A DNA stretch of 64,000 bases from contig NC_087191.1 of the NCBI RefSeq assembly GCF_035594125.1, positions 2,617,967 through 2,681,966 on the forward strand, given 5' to 3'. Below, in pieces: positions 8,742 to 20,715 of the stretch; position 1 is the first letter of the stretch, and the number at the start of each line of letters is the position of its first letter. The notes under the pieces are model-generated. The model was not told the DNA's origin. It did no database searches and saw nothing but the letters and a program-made list of their open reading frames with translations. A program made the position numbers and the translations under genes. The DNA is from Scylla paramamosain. Lineage: Eukaryota; Arthropoda; Malacostraca; Decapoda; Portunidae.

Positions 8742-10085
8742 TCACTGCTTTCCCTTGTTGGGCTGCCGCTGCCGCTGCCGCTGGCCTGCAACCTGCACAC
8801 AGGCCATGATACAGTCTGCGACAACGGCTGCCTCATTGCGTGGCCCCTTAATGCTCACACTGGTGGTCTGAGTGTCGCTGGGGGGCGGCACAGTCACCCT
8901 GACGGTGGGGTGTTCCTGTGCCAGCCTCTTCAGCGTCTCGCCTCGAGGACCCACCACGTGGCGCCGCATGTGGGGTGCCACCTCCACCTTTAGCACCGTT
9001 CTCTTTCTCTCCTGGCGAAGCTGCTCTGCCTCGCGCAGCTTCTCCTCTATTGCCTGCAGGCGGAGGATGATTTGCAGCGCCACGGCGTCAGCCTGTGTCT
9101 TCGGCCCTTCGATAATCACTTCCCGGGACTCGAGGTCCTGCGGGAGGGGCACTGACACACGCACGGCGGGGTACTGCTGCTGCAGCTGACGGATCGTGTC
9201 TCCCCGCGTGCCGATGACGTGACGCCGTCTGTTTGGCGGCACCGGCACCGCCACCTCCACTGTGCTCTCCTGCCACGACAGACGCACTCGGTCACGGTCG
9301 TCCTGAGGGCATCTGTTGTTCCGGCGTGGCTTTTTGGACTTGCGGGACACGCGCTGTGGCTCAGGCTCAGAGGGCTTGATGGCTTCCTGGATGACTGTCT
9401 CATTCTTCTTCCGTCTTGGTTTCTTACACACCAATTGCCACTCGCCACCAATGTCTTCCTCTTCGTGTCGCACTTTCTTCTTCTTCCTGCGTCGCCGACG
9501 TTTTGCAGCACAGCGCTCTGTCTGCCCCTCAGCCTTGTCTTGCTCCTCGGACGGTGAAGGCATCGCCTCAACACACTTTAGGGCCTCTGTCGCTGATGGC
9601 TTCAGAGGCTCTTCAATCAGAGCATAAATGCTCTCAATCAAGGATTCATCACACACCGCTTCACAGTCTAGGGACTCTTCAGGGGATTCATCGTCTTCCT
9701 TTGACGACGTCTGCACGTCAGGCGTAGACACATACTCATCGTCAGAGGAGCTCTGGCCAGCCTCACGCACAGGATCTTCCAGCGCCACGCATTCTTCAGG
9801 CAAGCTCTGGGCCGACTCGCACTCAGGAGACTGTCCGCAAGTCACTTGCAGTGACTGGGCCGTCTCCGAGCCGCTGTCAGCCAGGCTGCCACTCTCCTCA
9901 CACACATCGACTTTCTCTCCCTCATCCTGACGTGGGCTTTCAACTACCACGTACTCCTCGGCCTCCTCAACCTGCTGCTGCGCCTTGCACCAGCAGCAGC
10001 AGAGGAGCTTCTTCAGCGCACGGAGGAATCGGGAGCCCTTCTTCATTTTCTTCTTAGTAGAGGTTTTCTCAATTTGTTCAGACAT
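8742..10085 (-). CDS. Vigilin-like protein with two KH domains, intronless
   Basis: A 447-residue frame with no interruption. Residues 1-34 are basic and end in a cysteine cluster (LLCCCWCK, 27-34) that could be lipid-modified. About 40-190 is acidic and Ser/Glu-rich. A bipartite-like basic run lies at 196-206 and further K/R patches at 221-256. KH domain 1 spans about 274-343 with its GXXG loop GTRG at 292-295; a charged helix (344-362) links it to KH domain 2 (363-432, GPRG at 379-382). Both loops keep the RNA-contact form, so single-stranded RNA or DNA binding is expected. The two KH repeats resemble vigilin/Dp1-type KH domains rather than splicing-factor ones. The protein is far shorter than vigilin (about 14 KH domains), so this may be a retrogene or a lineage-specific protein. 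The C-terminal QRQRQR comes from a hexanucleotide repeat, exactly where the segmental duplication breaks. Confidence 0.88.
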   Translation of the reverse strand: MSEQIEKTSTKKKMKKGSRFLRALKKLLCCCWCKAQQQVEEAEEYVVVESPRQDEGEKVDVCEESGSLADSGSETAQSLQVTCGQSPECESAQSLPEECVALEDPVREAGQSSSDDEYVSTPDVQTSSKEDDESPEESLDCEAVCDESLIESIYALIEEPLKPSATEALKCVEAMPSPSEEQDKAEGQTERCAAKRRRRRKKKKVRHEEEDIGGEWQLVCKKPRRKKNETVIQEAIKPSEPEPQRVSRKSKKPRRNNRCPQDDRDRVRLSWQESTVEVAVPVPPNRRRHVIGTRGDTIRQLQQQYPAVRVSVPLPQDLESREVIIEGPKTQADAVALQIILRLQAIEEKLREAEQLRQERKRTVLKVEVAPHMRRHVVGPRGETLKRLAQEHPTVRVTVPPPSDTQTTSVSIKGPRNEAAVVADCIMACVQVAGQRQRQRQPNKGKQ

Positions 10086-10938
<853 letters not shown>

Positions 10939-11590
10939 ACTGACCCCTCTTCTACACTGAACATCCTCGGTTTGTTGTTTACTTATAATCTAAACTAGAA
11001 ACTTCACATCTCATCCCTACCTAAAACATCTTCTATGAAGTTAGGTGTTCTAAGATATCTCCGCCAGTTTTTCTTATCCTGGCAACTGCTAACTCTGTAC
11101 AGGAGTCTTATCCATCCATGTATGGAGTATGCTTCACATGTCTGGGGGGTTCCACTCATACCACTCTTATAAAGAGGATGAAATTAAAATCTTTTCATCT
11201 CATGAACATCTTTCCTGTAATTGAATATCTTCAGCATCTTTCTCATCGTCGCAGTGTTGCATCTCTTGGTTTTTTCTACCGCTATTTTCATGCTAACTGC
11301 TCTTCTGATCTTGTTAACTGCATGCCTCCCCTCCTCCCGCGGCTTCGCTGCACAAGACTTCTTTCTCTTACTCCGATTCTGTCCACCTCTTTAATGGAAG
11401 AAAGAGTCATTCAGTATTCTCAGTCTTTCGTCCCTTTCTCTGGTATACTCTGGAGCTCCCTGCCTGCTTCTGTATTTCCTCCTTCCTATGACTTGAACTC
11501 TTTCAAGAGGAAGGTCTCAAGACACTTATCCTTTAATTTTTGAAGACCACTTTTTGACTGTTCGGAGACCGCAGTGTTAGCACATAGTGT
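10939..11590 (+). mobile_element. LINE family 1 fragment, RT thumb and C-terminal part
   Basis: The plus strand encodes LNILGLLFTYNLN, then KLGVLRYLRQFF, an SLIHPCMEYASHVWG motif, FYRYFHANCSSDLVNCMPPL and a SFKRKVSRHLSFNF tail. These are in order but spread over shifting frames. They match the C-terminal region of the LINEs at 49312-51600 and 54040-55770. There is no catalytic core and no poly(A) end. Confidence 0.75.
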
Positions 11591-12330
11591 AGGGAACCAT
11601 TGTAACTGTAGATTCGAACCTTCTAGAAGCATAAGTGGAAATTTCCTATTCTGACGCCCGCTGGGAGTAGTGTCTAATTACTGTTTCTTCTCCTAGTTTA
11701 CTGGTAAATATTAAGATAGGAATAACTATTATATGGAACAATAAAATAATAATTAATAACTGTAAATGTTAAACTATATAAATAGGCAATAGCTAGATAG
11801 AATAACTCATATGTGAAATATGATCCTGTGAAACCTATCACCTACGATGTCACGTGATCACAAGCGCCGCACCTTGAGGAACGCCGCATTGCCCCGGGCA
11901 GTTGGGTGGAGAGCTCCGATCTGGCCAGCTGGGTGTGCGCGGTGCGCTGTGTCCTGTGTGCGTGTGAACTCTGCCACGAACAATTGCACTAAGACTACAC
12001 CCTGAGTCTTTCCCACAAGTGTGTACCTTTTGTGTATAAGGCAGGGAAATAAGTGCAAGTGACAGTGTATAAATGACTTTATTGTGGTGACAAGAACAGT
12101 GACAGACAGACTACATATCCTTGTGCTGAGATTCAGTTTCTTGGGTTCAGTACTTAAGTGGTATTGTATGTAAACTGTAAATATATATGTACAAACTGTA
12201 AAAGGGGGTTTTCCTAATTACCTGGGTATCAAAAGACAGTGATTTGCCTTTTACCGCTCGAAGGCTCTACCAATGCGGTGTTAAATAAACAGTAACACTA
12301 CGCCCTGCATCCTAAATAGCATTCCATAAA
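11574..12330 (+). mobile_element. Possible solo LTR or LTR fragment
   Basis: The stretch has LTR-like order: a TGTTAG start, a TATATAAATAGG box at about 11773, a GC-rich middle (11860-11950), an AATAAA signal near 12286, and ATGGTGATGC, a primer-binding-like string, near 12330. No second copy or matching target duplication could be found. An ordinary promoter and first exon would look similar. Confidence 0.25.
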
Positions 12331-12415
12331 TGGTGATGCTAATAAAAAGGATAACAGCAGTTCAGTGGGCCTTTTTCCATTATAATCTTGTTGTCCTTGG
12401 CTGGTGCCCCGTACC

Positions 12416-12773
12416 CTCTCAGAATATTTCCGTTTGACATACACGTATGAAAATGACAAGAAAACATCGTGGTTATGTAGAAAGAAAAAAAAAACTTAAA
12501 TGTTAGTTAACCAAAACAATGGTGACGAATGAGGCTAGAAAACATTATCTATACAATGTGTGTGTGTGTGTGTGTGTGTGTGTTTACTTTGATCCAAGGA
12601 GAGGTGATGTATTTGTGGTGGTAAAATGTTGTATAGATCATGTTTTTAGCTTAGCCTCATTCGTCACCATTGTTTTGGTTAACTCGTGGACAAACTGACA
12701 TTCTTCAACAGTTTTTTTCATAACCACGATGATTTCTTGTCATTTCCATGCGTGTGTGTCAAAAGGAAACATT

Positions 12774-12780
<7 letters not shown>
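12416..12780. repeat. Long foldback element (imperfect inverted repeat, ~140-bp arms)
   Basis: The left arm (12416-12557) contains CTCTCAGAAT, AAATGACAAGAAAACATCGT and ACCAAAACAATGGTGACGAA. The right arm (about 12630-12780) holds their reverse complements in mirror order with some mismatches. The loop holds a (TG)n tract (12558-12582). No coding capacity is present. The right outer end runs into a (GA)n tract. It resembles a palindromic MITE or foldback element. Confidence 0.8.
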
Positions 12781-12851
<71 letters not shown>

Positions 12852-12944
12852 AATTACCAACGGAATCCTACACATTGATTTCTTAATTGTGTCCAAGTCA
12901 AGTGAATAAAACTAACAAGTTAAGAATTACATCACAGACCTGCT

Positions 12945-13021
<77 letters not shown>

Positions 13022-13030
13022 TGTGTGTGT
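12776..13030. repeat. (GA)n and (TG)n microsatellites
   Basis: GA 12776-12850 and TG about 12950-13030, separated by unremarkable sequence. Confidence 0.95.
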
Positions 13031-13429
13031 TAGGCTGCGGCATCCGTGGCGGGCAAGTCATGCATAAGTGATTCACATAAGCATATACATCATTTACCAA
13101 GCGCCGCCACTCACCACATGGCGATGTGAGAGAGGCGGGGTTGCATAATTCAAACGCTTGTTAATGAGCACACTGACAATACTTGCTTATAAAACAATAC
13201 TTCACCCGCGAGCTGGGTTGGCTTTATGAAATACATTTTCTATCAACTTCCACTTAGGACGGTATCGGGGTAATGAAATACATAATGACATGGTCTCATA
13301 ATGATTTCATGGCTAATAATCGTGCCAGGCCTCGGTGCATTGCTGGTTAAGGGGAAAAAAAAGAGAAGATGCAGAGAATGAGGGAGAGGAAGGAGAGCTT
13401 TGAGTTATGACAATATTAAGTGTTTTCAC
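13031..13429. other. Non-coding stretch, nothing recognised
   Basis: Unique-looking sequence. No gene, RNA or transposon signature is seen. Confidence 0.4.
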
Positions 13430-13790
13430 CTTGCAAGGAAGACACTGCAAAACAATAAAGTCAGGATACCACAAAATGATGAAGGCAGGATGCAAAATGC
13501 TACAAAACGGGAACAATGCAAAATACTACAAAGTAATGAAGCCATAATACAAAATACTGTAGTTCTGAAGTCACAGTACAAAATGCTACGGAATTATCAA
13601 ACAAGACCATTACAAAGTGAAAGCGCTTAATATAAAACACTAGAAAATGAAGATAATACGAGCTAATGAGGGAGTGACATTATAAAACAGAATAATGTCT
13701 AAATAATGCAAGCGGAGAGATATTAGGAACAAGGTTACAAAAATCCTACAAAACTATGAAGCTGAAGAGAAACACAAATAGAGTTTCAAG
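13430..13790. repeat. Degenerate ~34-bp tandem array
   Basis: Repeated ACAAAATACTACAAA..AATGAAG-like units with 20-40 percent apparent divergence, about ten of them (for example around 13500, 13533, 13568). Confidence 0.65.
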
Positions 13791-13819
13791 CAAAAGCGAG
13801 GTACTGAAAGAAACACTGT

Positions 13820-14089
13820 CATATTTTACAGTCAAAGGCAACGCAACACAACACAAGCACCACAGATGCTAAGAAAATAACGACAAACGACAGAAAATCA
13901 TATAGATATTTACATGAAAACACACTCACAAAAAAAAAAAAAAAAAAAAAAATCCACCAAAAAACAGAGGCAACGAACACTTTCAAATTATCGAAAACGC
14001 ACAAATAAAATATACACAGACAATACAACGGAAAAATATGAAGTGAACGAGAAAACGAATAATACATGCAGGAATAAGCCAACCAACAT
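13820..14089. repeat. Left unit of a ~143-bp local tandem repeat split by the Gypsy insertion
   Basis: The poly(A) run, GAGGCAAC (13967), TTTCAAATTA and AAAACGAATAATACAT in this flank recur in the same order in the right flank of the LTR element (23146-23290, GAGGCAAC at 23166). Subtracting the element and one target copy gives a period near 143 bp. Confidence 0.65.
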
Positions 14090-14767
14090 TGTAACGGTGT
14101 CACATAATTAATAATAATATGTATTGTATTTATAATGTCTTGCCTGATTAGCAATATAAGTGCATGTATACATATATGCATAAGTGTAAATAGTGGGTGT
14201 TGGCGCATAAGGGTGGGGCGGATATGATCACGCCACCCTACGTCACACACACACCATGGAACTTTCCATACTCCTTTTATTGCCATCGATAAGTAATCGG
14301 TAGCACCTACATTACAGTATCTAAGTATTCTCCATAGTTAATCTCTCCCTAATGTATTTTGGCATGTATTACTCTTAGCTATAAGTAGCTTTTCCTTTGC
14401 CTTATTTATGTAATTAGAGAGTAATAATTATGAATATATTCATGTACTGTGAGTGCGGTCAACCCGCCCCTATTTCTAATGTCAGCACTTTTTGAAGGCG
14501 CTAAGCGTCCCTTGTGCCGGCTCCGGAGTCTCTTGCCAGGGTGTAACGCTGTACCACGCAGAGGACATCCGTTGTCCCGTACGCGCCACACCCTTCTCCA
14601 GAACTCTGTACATATATCTAAATATACCTATTTTTATACGTTCACCTTTTGACATTCACCTGAAAACCACAGAAACTCATCAAGAGTGACTTTACCTATT
14701 ATATAAAGGTAAGATACTAATAAACAGTGTCCAGTGGTAATTGATAATTCAAAACCACACCGGAACA
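14090..14767 (+). repeat. 5' LTR
   Basis: 678 bp, starting TGTAACGG and ending CCGGAACA (TG...CA ends). CTATAAGTAG near 14380 is a TATA-like box and CTAATAAACAG near 14718 an AATAAA signal. AAAGGTAAGA near 14707 is a strong 5' splice donor match within the LTR. It differs from the 3' LTR by one base near 14639 (TATAC versus TATAA). Confidence 0.97.
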
Positions 14768-15845
<1,078 letters not shown>

Positions 15846-16937
15846 ATGGCTAAAGCTGAGAAGTTAGCTGAAATCTATGAACTGGAGTGTCATTTCCAAG
15901 CGGATAATAGTGACACTAGATCATCAGAAGCTCTATCAACGGAACCAAAAGCCACTACAGTGGAAAATACCGTGCCTCATGAGGACGGAAACGTGTTGAT
16001 TACAAGATCAGGGAATAAATACCCATCATTATCAGCAGCAACCATGGCTAATCCTAATGCTTCTGCTTCAGCCTCTACTGGCTCTCCTCATGCCTTGCAT
16101 GCATCTACTACACTTAAGGTACTTCCTATTCCTGAAACAATATCAGCATTTCGCGGAGAAAACCCGCAAGAAAGGGCTCATGATTTCATCCGTTTGTGTG
16201 AGGATGTTATGACAAGAGCAAATACTATCACCGATGAAGACAAGATCTCTTTCGTCAGATCTACTCGTAAATTGGCTGGAGAAGCAGCACACATGATGAA
16301 TACCAGCGCTTTTAGTCCGCTTGAAATAGGGACTAGTTATGCAAATTTCAAGAAAAATTTCTTGAACATTTTTGGGGGTAAGAGTCAAACTGACCTCATG
16401 GTACTAGCCTCCAAGGTGGGTCTTAGATTTGCAGCTGAAATTAACTCTCTTCATGAAATGAAAGCCTTAATCCCTACACACCAGTTCGTAACGGACTTCA
16501 TGGATGTCTTACGACTTAACAACTGGTTCCAAGGAAACAGTATGACAGAAACAGATTTCAGAAGACTTCTGGAATTCATCTTTTACATATCATTGGTGAA
16601 TGGGGAAGTGAAGAAAACCGCAAGTCATTTTCGCTTTAAACCTGGAGACACAGTAGCTGACCTTGCAGTCCTGATTCGGGAGAAAAGAAGGCTATCTGGT
16701 GCCTCTCCGGAAACTCAAACCTCATTGGTTGCTCCACTCATGGATGACGACCAATCTCAACCTTGTGCGGCAGCCATGGCGAGGCCTGGAAATGTCTGTT
16801 CGTACTGCCATAAAATAGGTCATGTTGAAAAAAGATGTTATAAGAAACAAAAGGACCAGAAATTGGCCAGAGCTAACCTGAACAGTACAAGGCAGTCGGG
16901 GGAAGACCAGCGCACAGTAGTAAACAAACCCGACTAA
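15846..16937 (+). CDS. gag: Gag with one CCHC zinc knuckle
   Basis: 363 residues. The start is the first ATG after the leader. The middle (about 90-290) has the helical character of Gypsy Gag/capsid (ETISAFRGENPQERAHDFI near 100-118, VTDFMDVLRLNNWFQ further on), which assembles the particle. Residues 318-331 are CSYCHKIGHVEKRC, a C-X2-C-X4-H-X4-C knuckle that binds the genomic RNA. The classical insect errantivirus Gag lacks this knuckle, so its presence beside an env ORF is notable. The pol frame overlaps the last ~30 codons in the -1 frame (open from 16844). I found no canonical slippery heptamer there. Type and role follow from position and knuckle; the capsid assignment is by general resemblance. 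Confidence 0.85.
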   Translation: MAKAEKLAEIYELECHFQADNSDTRSSEALSTEPKATTVENTVPHEDGNVLITRSGNKYPSLSAATMANPNASASASTGSPHALHASTTLKVLPIPETISAFRGENPQERAHDFIRLCEDVMTRANTITDEDKISFVRSTRKLAGEAAHMMNTSAFSPLEIGTSYANFKKNFLNIFGGKSQTDLMVLASKVGLRFAAEINSLHEMKALIPTHQFVTDFMDVLRLNNWFQGNSMTETDFRRLLEFIFYISLVNGEVKKTASHFRFKPGDTVADLAVLIREKRRLSGASPETQTSLVAPLMDDDQSQPCAAAMARPGNVCSYCHKIGHVEKRCYKKQKDQKLARANLNSTRQSGEDQRTVVNKPD

Positions 16938-19900
16938 AACATCTAAATGCGCAAGACGCTGAGGCAGCAGATTCTTCTGACATGTCAGTGCATTCAACCA
17001 TAAATGCTGCCAACAACCAAACAAACATAATGGCATTACCAACTAGGGTAGGTAAGCATCGCATATCTTTGGCTGTAGACACTGGAGCCACAGTAAACGT
17101 GATCTCTGAAGAATCTTACAAGATTCTGAAACGGAATTCACGAAGTGGTAAATGGATACTCCGTCCAAGTGACTTGAATCTTTCTGGTGTCACAGGGTCA
17201 GCCCTAAAAATCTTAGGAAAAATTTCCTTACCAATAAGTCTATCTAAGCATACTCAGCTTATTCAAACTGACTTCTATGTAGTCAGTAACTTTAAACTTC
17301 CTTCTGACGGCTTATTAGGGCTAAGAGCCATGAAGTCTCACCAGATAGTAATCTATCCAAAGCAAAATACAGTCATGTACTGCGGACGACATCTGGAAGG
17401 GATGAAACATCCTGCACCTTTGGTTTCCAGGCAACCCAGAAACGGTTCTTTATCACGGAAGGGACAAAGATCCAATGGGGAGCCTCAAACGATTCCATCT
17501 GTCCGGTCTCCTACGAGAGATAAGGATATAACAGAAGCATGGAGGGAAGCAAAAGCAATTGTCAATGCCAGTTATGACATTCCTGCTCGTGTGGCAAAAC
17601 GGATTACAATTCGTGTTCCAGAAGCTCCTGTAGACAGTGACATCTGTCTTGAAGGTATAGGTAATGTTAGGCGATTGGCTGTTGAATCGACTCTTTCCAC
17701 AATTAGAAAGGGTCATGTCACTGATGCTTTGGTGGTGAACACTACTGGAAGTTCTGTAAGGATCAAACAAGGTCTTTTCCTTGGAAAGTGCCTGGTTTAT
17801 GACAAGAAAGTGGTACCAGAACCCAGTATTCTGCCTGGAGCCTGCGTCTCTTCGGTGAGTCAGTCTGCTGTTGACACCGAGCTGGGGCAGGCGCCAACCC
17901 TATGTTCGTTTGTCAATGTTGTGGACTACCCCGAAATGAGGCCCGCGCTCTTGGACTTATTGGGGAAGTATCGCAATGTCCTGGCACTACCTGGAGAATC
18001 CTTAGGTGTGACCGATCGAGCGGAACACCACATTAGGTTAAAACCAAACACTAAGCCAGTATATATACCAGCTTATCGTCTTCCTCATAGTCAGAGGGCG
18101 ACTGTAGATGACATGATTCATGACATGATTGACAAGGGAGTGATTCAAGAATCGTGCTCTCCTTGGAATTCACCAATCTTTTTGGTTCCCAAGAAAGATA
18201 AATCTTTCAGGCCGGTAATCGACTTCCGGCGGGTTAATGATGTCACAGTGGATGATCATTATCCTTTACCTGTCCTGAGCGACCTTCTAATGTCCTTAGG
18301 TCGTGGAAACAAAATTTTCTCTAGTTTAGACCTGTTGTCAGGATACTGGCAGGTTCCCTTAGCCCCCCCTTCACGGGAAATAACGGCGTTCAGTACGCCT
18401 AGTGGCCATTACGAATGGTTACGCATGCCTTTTGGATTAAAATCCGCTCCTTTAACATTCCAGAGAATGATTAACAGTATTTTCACGGGTTTACTTGGCA
18501 AAACCGTGTTTGCATACCTGGATGATATAATCATCGCTAGTAAGGATCAAGAATCCCATCTGGAGAGTTTAAAATTAGTCCTCCAGAAGCTTGAAGAAGC
18601 TGGACTTAAAGCAAAGCTTTCTAAATGTGAATTTCTAAAAGCCAAAATAAAATTCCTTGGCCATGTAGTCGATGGTGAAGGAATCCACACGGTGGATGAA
18701 AAGGTCATAGCTGTACAGAAGTTTCCTCAACCTAAATCGGTGGAGAATGTCAGATCTTTCCTAGGTCTTGCGGGATATTACCGTCCTTTCATTAAGAATT
18801 TTGCGGCAATTGCATCCCCACTTACTAAACTCCTTAAAAAGGATGTTGCTTTCCATTGGGAGGCTGCTCATGAACAAAGTTTCAATGAATTAAAATCACT
18901 ATTAACAAATGCACCTGTACTTGCTTTCCCAGAGCATTCAGAGCCGTTCATTATTTGCACGGATGCTTCTTCTCTAGGACTGGGAGCAGTACTGATGCAG
19001 ACAGATGCCAGAGGCAAAAACTATGTAATAGCATATGCAAGTCGTGTGCTTAATCCAGCAGAGTCTAATTACTCTGTCACTCATCAAGAAACACTTGCTG
19101 TAGTTTGGGCTTTAAAACATTTTAAGGACATTATCCTTGGATATCCAATTACAGTCTACACGGATCATGCACCCGTAATTGAACTTTTCAAAGGGAAAAA
19201 TTTAACTGGACGAGTGGCAAGATGGTACTGTACCATGCAGGAATTTGCTCCAGTAGTCAAGTACTTGCTAGGTCGTGCTAATGTAGTAGCCGACGCACTT
19301 TCACGAAATGTGCCTGTGGGAGCTGTCAGTGACTCGATCCCTGTAAATAACTTCACCTTGAAGGAATTAAGTAAAGCACAGCGAGAGCATGAAACATGGT
19401 CTAAGGTCATACATGCTCTGGAGTCAGGCGAAGAAGATAATCTTCCACGTCTACATATACCATTCTCTCAATTTTTCATGTCACCAGACAATGTTCTGTG
19501 TCGACATAATCCCCAAATGGGAGAGTCTAGTAAACAACACATCATTCCTGAGAGTTTAGTCCATGTCATACTTATCTTAGTGCACGACATGCCAAGTGCG
19601 GGACATCCAGGAAGAGAGCGAACTCTACAAGCAGCGCGTAAAAGCTATTATTGGCCTACCATGCGCACTGACATAGAAGATTATGTTGCCAGGTGTATAT
19701 CATGTGCAAAGCACAAGGGTGCGGTAAAAGGACCAGCCCCAATACTGGAATATCCACTACCTGAGCGACCTTGGGACATTGTCTCCATTGATCTTCTTCA
19801 ATTACCCAAAAGTCAAAATGGCTCGCAGTATCTACTTGTGTGTGTAGACCATTTTTCAAGGTTCGTGGTTCTCTCACCTTTAAAGGAAAAAATCTGCTAA
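16844..19900 (+). CDS. pol: Pol: protease, reverse transcriptase, RNase H, integrase N-terminal half
   Basis: Residue numbers count from the first Met at 16982. Protease: LAVDTGATVNVIS, active site DTGA 33-36. RT about 370-545, with SPWNSPIFLVPKKD, the LDLLSGYWQ motif A and YLDD at 512-515. RNase H about 650-780 with TDASSLGLGAVL (D661) and YTDHAPV (D728). The integrase HHCC zinc-binding domain spans about 867-915 (HPGRERT...YYWP...CISCAKHKG), and the first catalytic Asp is D937 in SIDLLQL. The polyprotein copies the RNA to DNA and integrates it. Expression is probably by -1 shift from gag. The frame ends early at 19898-19900 in an A-run region, between the first and second integrase catalytic residues; the rest continues in another frame from 19929. 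Confidence 0.93.
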
Positions 19901-19928
19901 ATATGTAGCGCATGCGCTAGTAACTAAG

Positions 19929-20693
19929 TTGTTTTGTCCATACTCAGCACCACGAGTGTTGTTAAGTGATAATGGATCTGAATTTCGCAATGAAATCCTA
20001 CAAGGTATATGTACACAGTACAACATTAAACACACCTACACTGTGGCTTACCATCCTTCTTCAAACGGACTAGTAGAAAGAGCAAACAGGAAAATCCTGG
20101 AGGTTCTTCGTCCAGTTGTAAACAGTCTCCATGATGACTGGGAGGACTGGTTACCACACGTTGGTGCCTGCATTAACAGTTCAATGTGTGAAAGTACTGG
20201 GAAATCCCCACATTATATATTATATGGTGAAGATAAAAATCTTCCTTATGATTTGTTGGCAAGTCCACAAACTCCAGTATACAACGTAGATGACTATGTT
20301 AAACAACATATGCATGTTTTCAAGGACATTCATGCTAAAGTCCGAAGTAGGCTACAAGCTTCTAGGGCAGAAATGATGGCTAGACAACACAAGCGTGCGA
20401 CCCCTGTCACGATACAGGTTGGAGACACAGTTAAAGTTCGTTATCCGGACAGGACCTCCAAACTCTCCCCTAAATTTAGTGGTCCATGCTCCGTTGTCCG
20501 CCAGTTACATGGTAACAAATTTGAGGTGCATGACCCTCTTCTTAACACTGCTGAGATAGTACATAGTGATCGGCTTGTGAAGACTAACGCTCAGCTCCAG
20601 TCATCAACAGAGAGTACTACTGATCAGGTTACAAACCTTAATTCTACTAATACTATAAAGACGCATAGGTATAACCTTCGCTCACGCAGCTAA
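19929..20693 (+). CDS. pol: Integrase C-terminal half (frame-broken continuation of pol)
   Basis: Continues the integrase core directly after the pol stop, in a frame offset by one base. SDNGSEF carries the second catalytic Asp (residue 14 of this frame) and HPSSNGLVERANRK the Glu (50), spaced 35 residues apart as in the DD35E class. The C-terminal part, with GDTVKVRYPDR and LSPKFSGPCSVVRQL, resembles the GPY/F module, and the frame ends near RYNLRSRS. Alignment of the two frames places the break at or just after the A-run 19887-19892. It may be a real disabling mutation or a homopolymer sequencing error. With this break the integrase as read here is split and should not be functional. Confidence 0.9.
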   Translation: MFCPYSAPRVLLSDNGSEFRNEILQGICTQYNIKHTYTVAYHPSSNGLVERANRKILEVLRPVVNSLHDDWEDWLPHVGACINSSMCESTGKSPHYILYGEDKNLPYDLLASPQTPVYNVDDYVKQHMHVFKDIHAKVRSRLQASRAEMMARQHKRATPVTIQVGDTVKVRYPDRTSKLSPKFSGPCSVVRQLHGNKFEVHDPLLNTAEIVHSDRLVKTNAQLQSSTESTTDQVTNLNSTNTIKTHRYNLRSRS

Positions 20694-20699
20694 TTGCCT

Positions 20700-20715
20700 G
20701 CATTACTTACAGATG
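20700..20715 (+). promoter_or_regulatory. Putative 3' splice acceptor at the env start
   Basis: CATTACTTACAG ends at 20712, and the env ATG follows at once (20713). Gypsy-type env is known to be made from a spliced RNA, and GTAAGA in the LTR (about 14708) would be a suitable donor. This is an inference from sequence only. Confidence 0.5.

Noticed and set aside
8872..10057. Several plus-strand frames opposite the KH gene
   Set aside because: They are antisense shadows of a clear coding sequence and carry no motifs.
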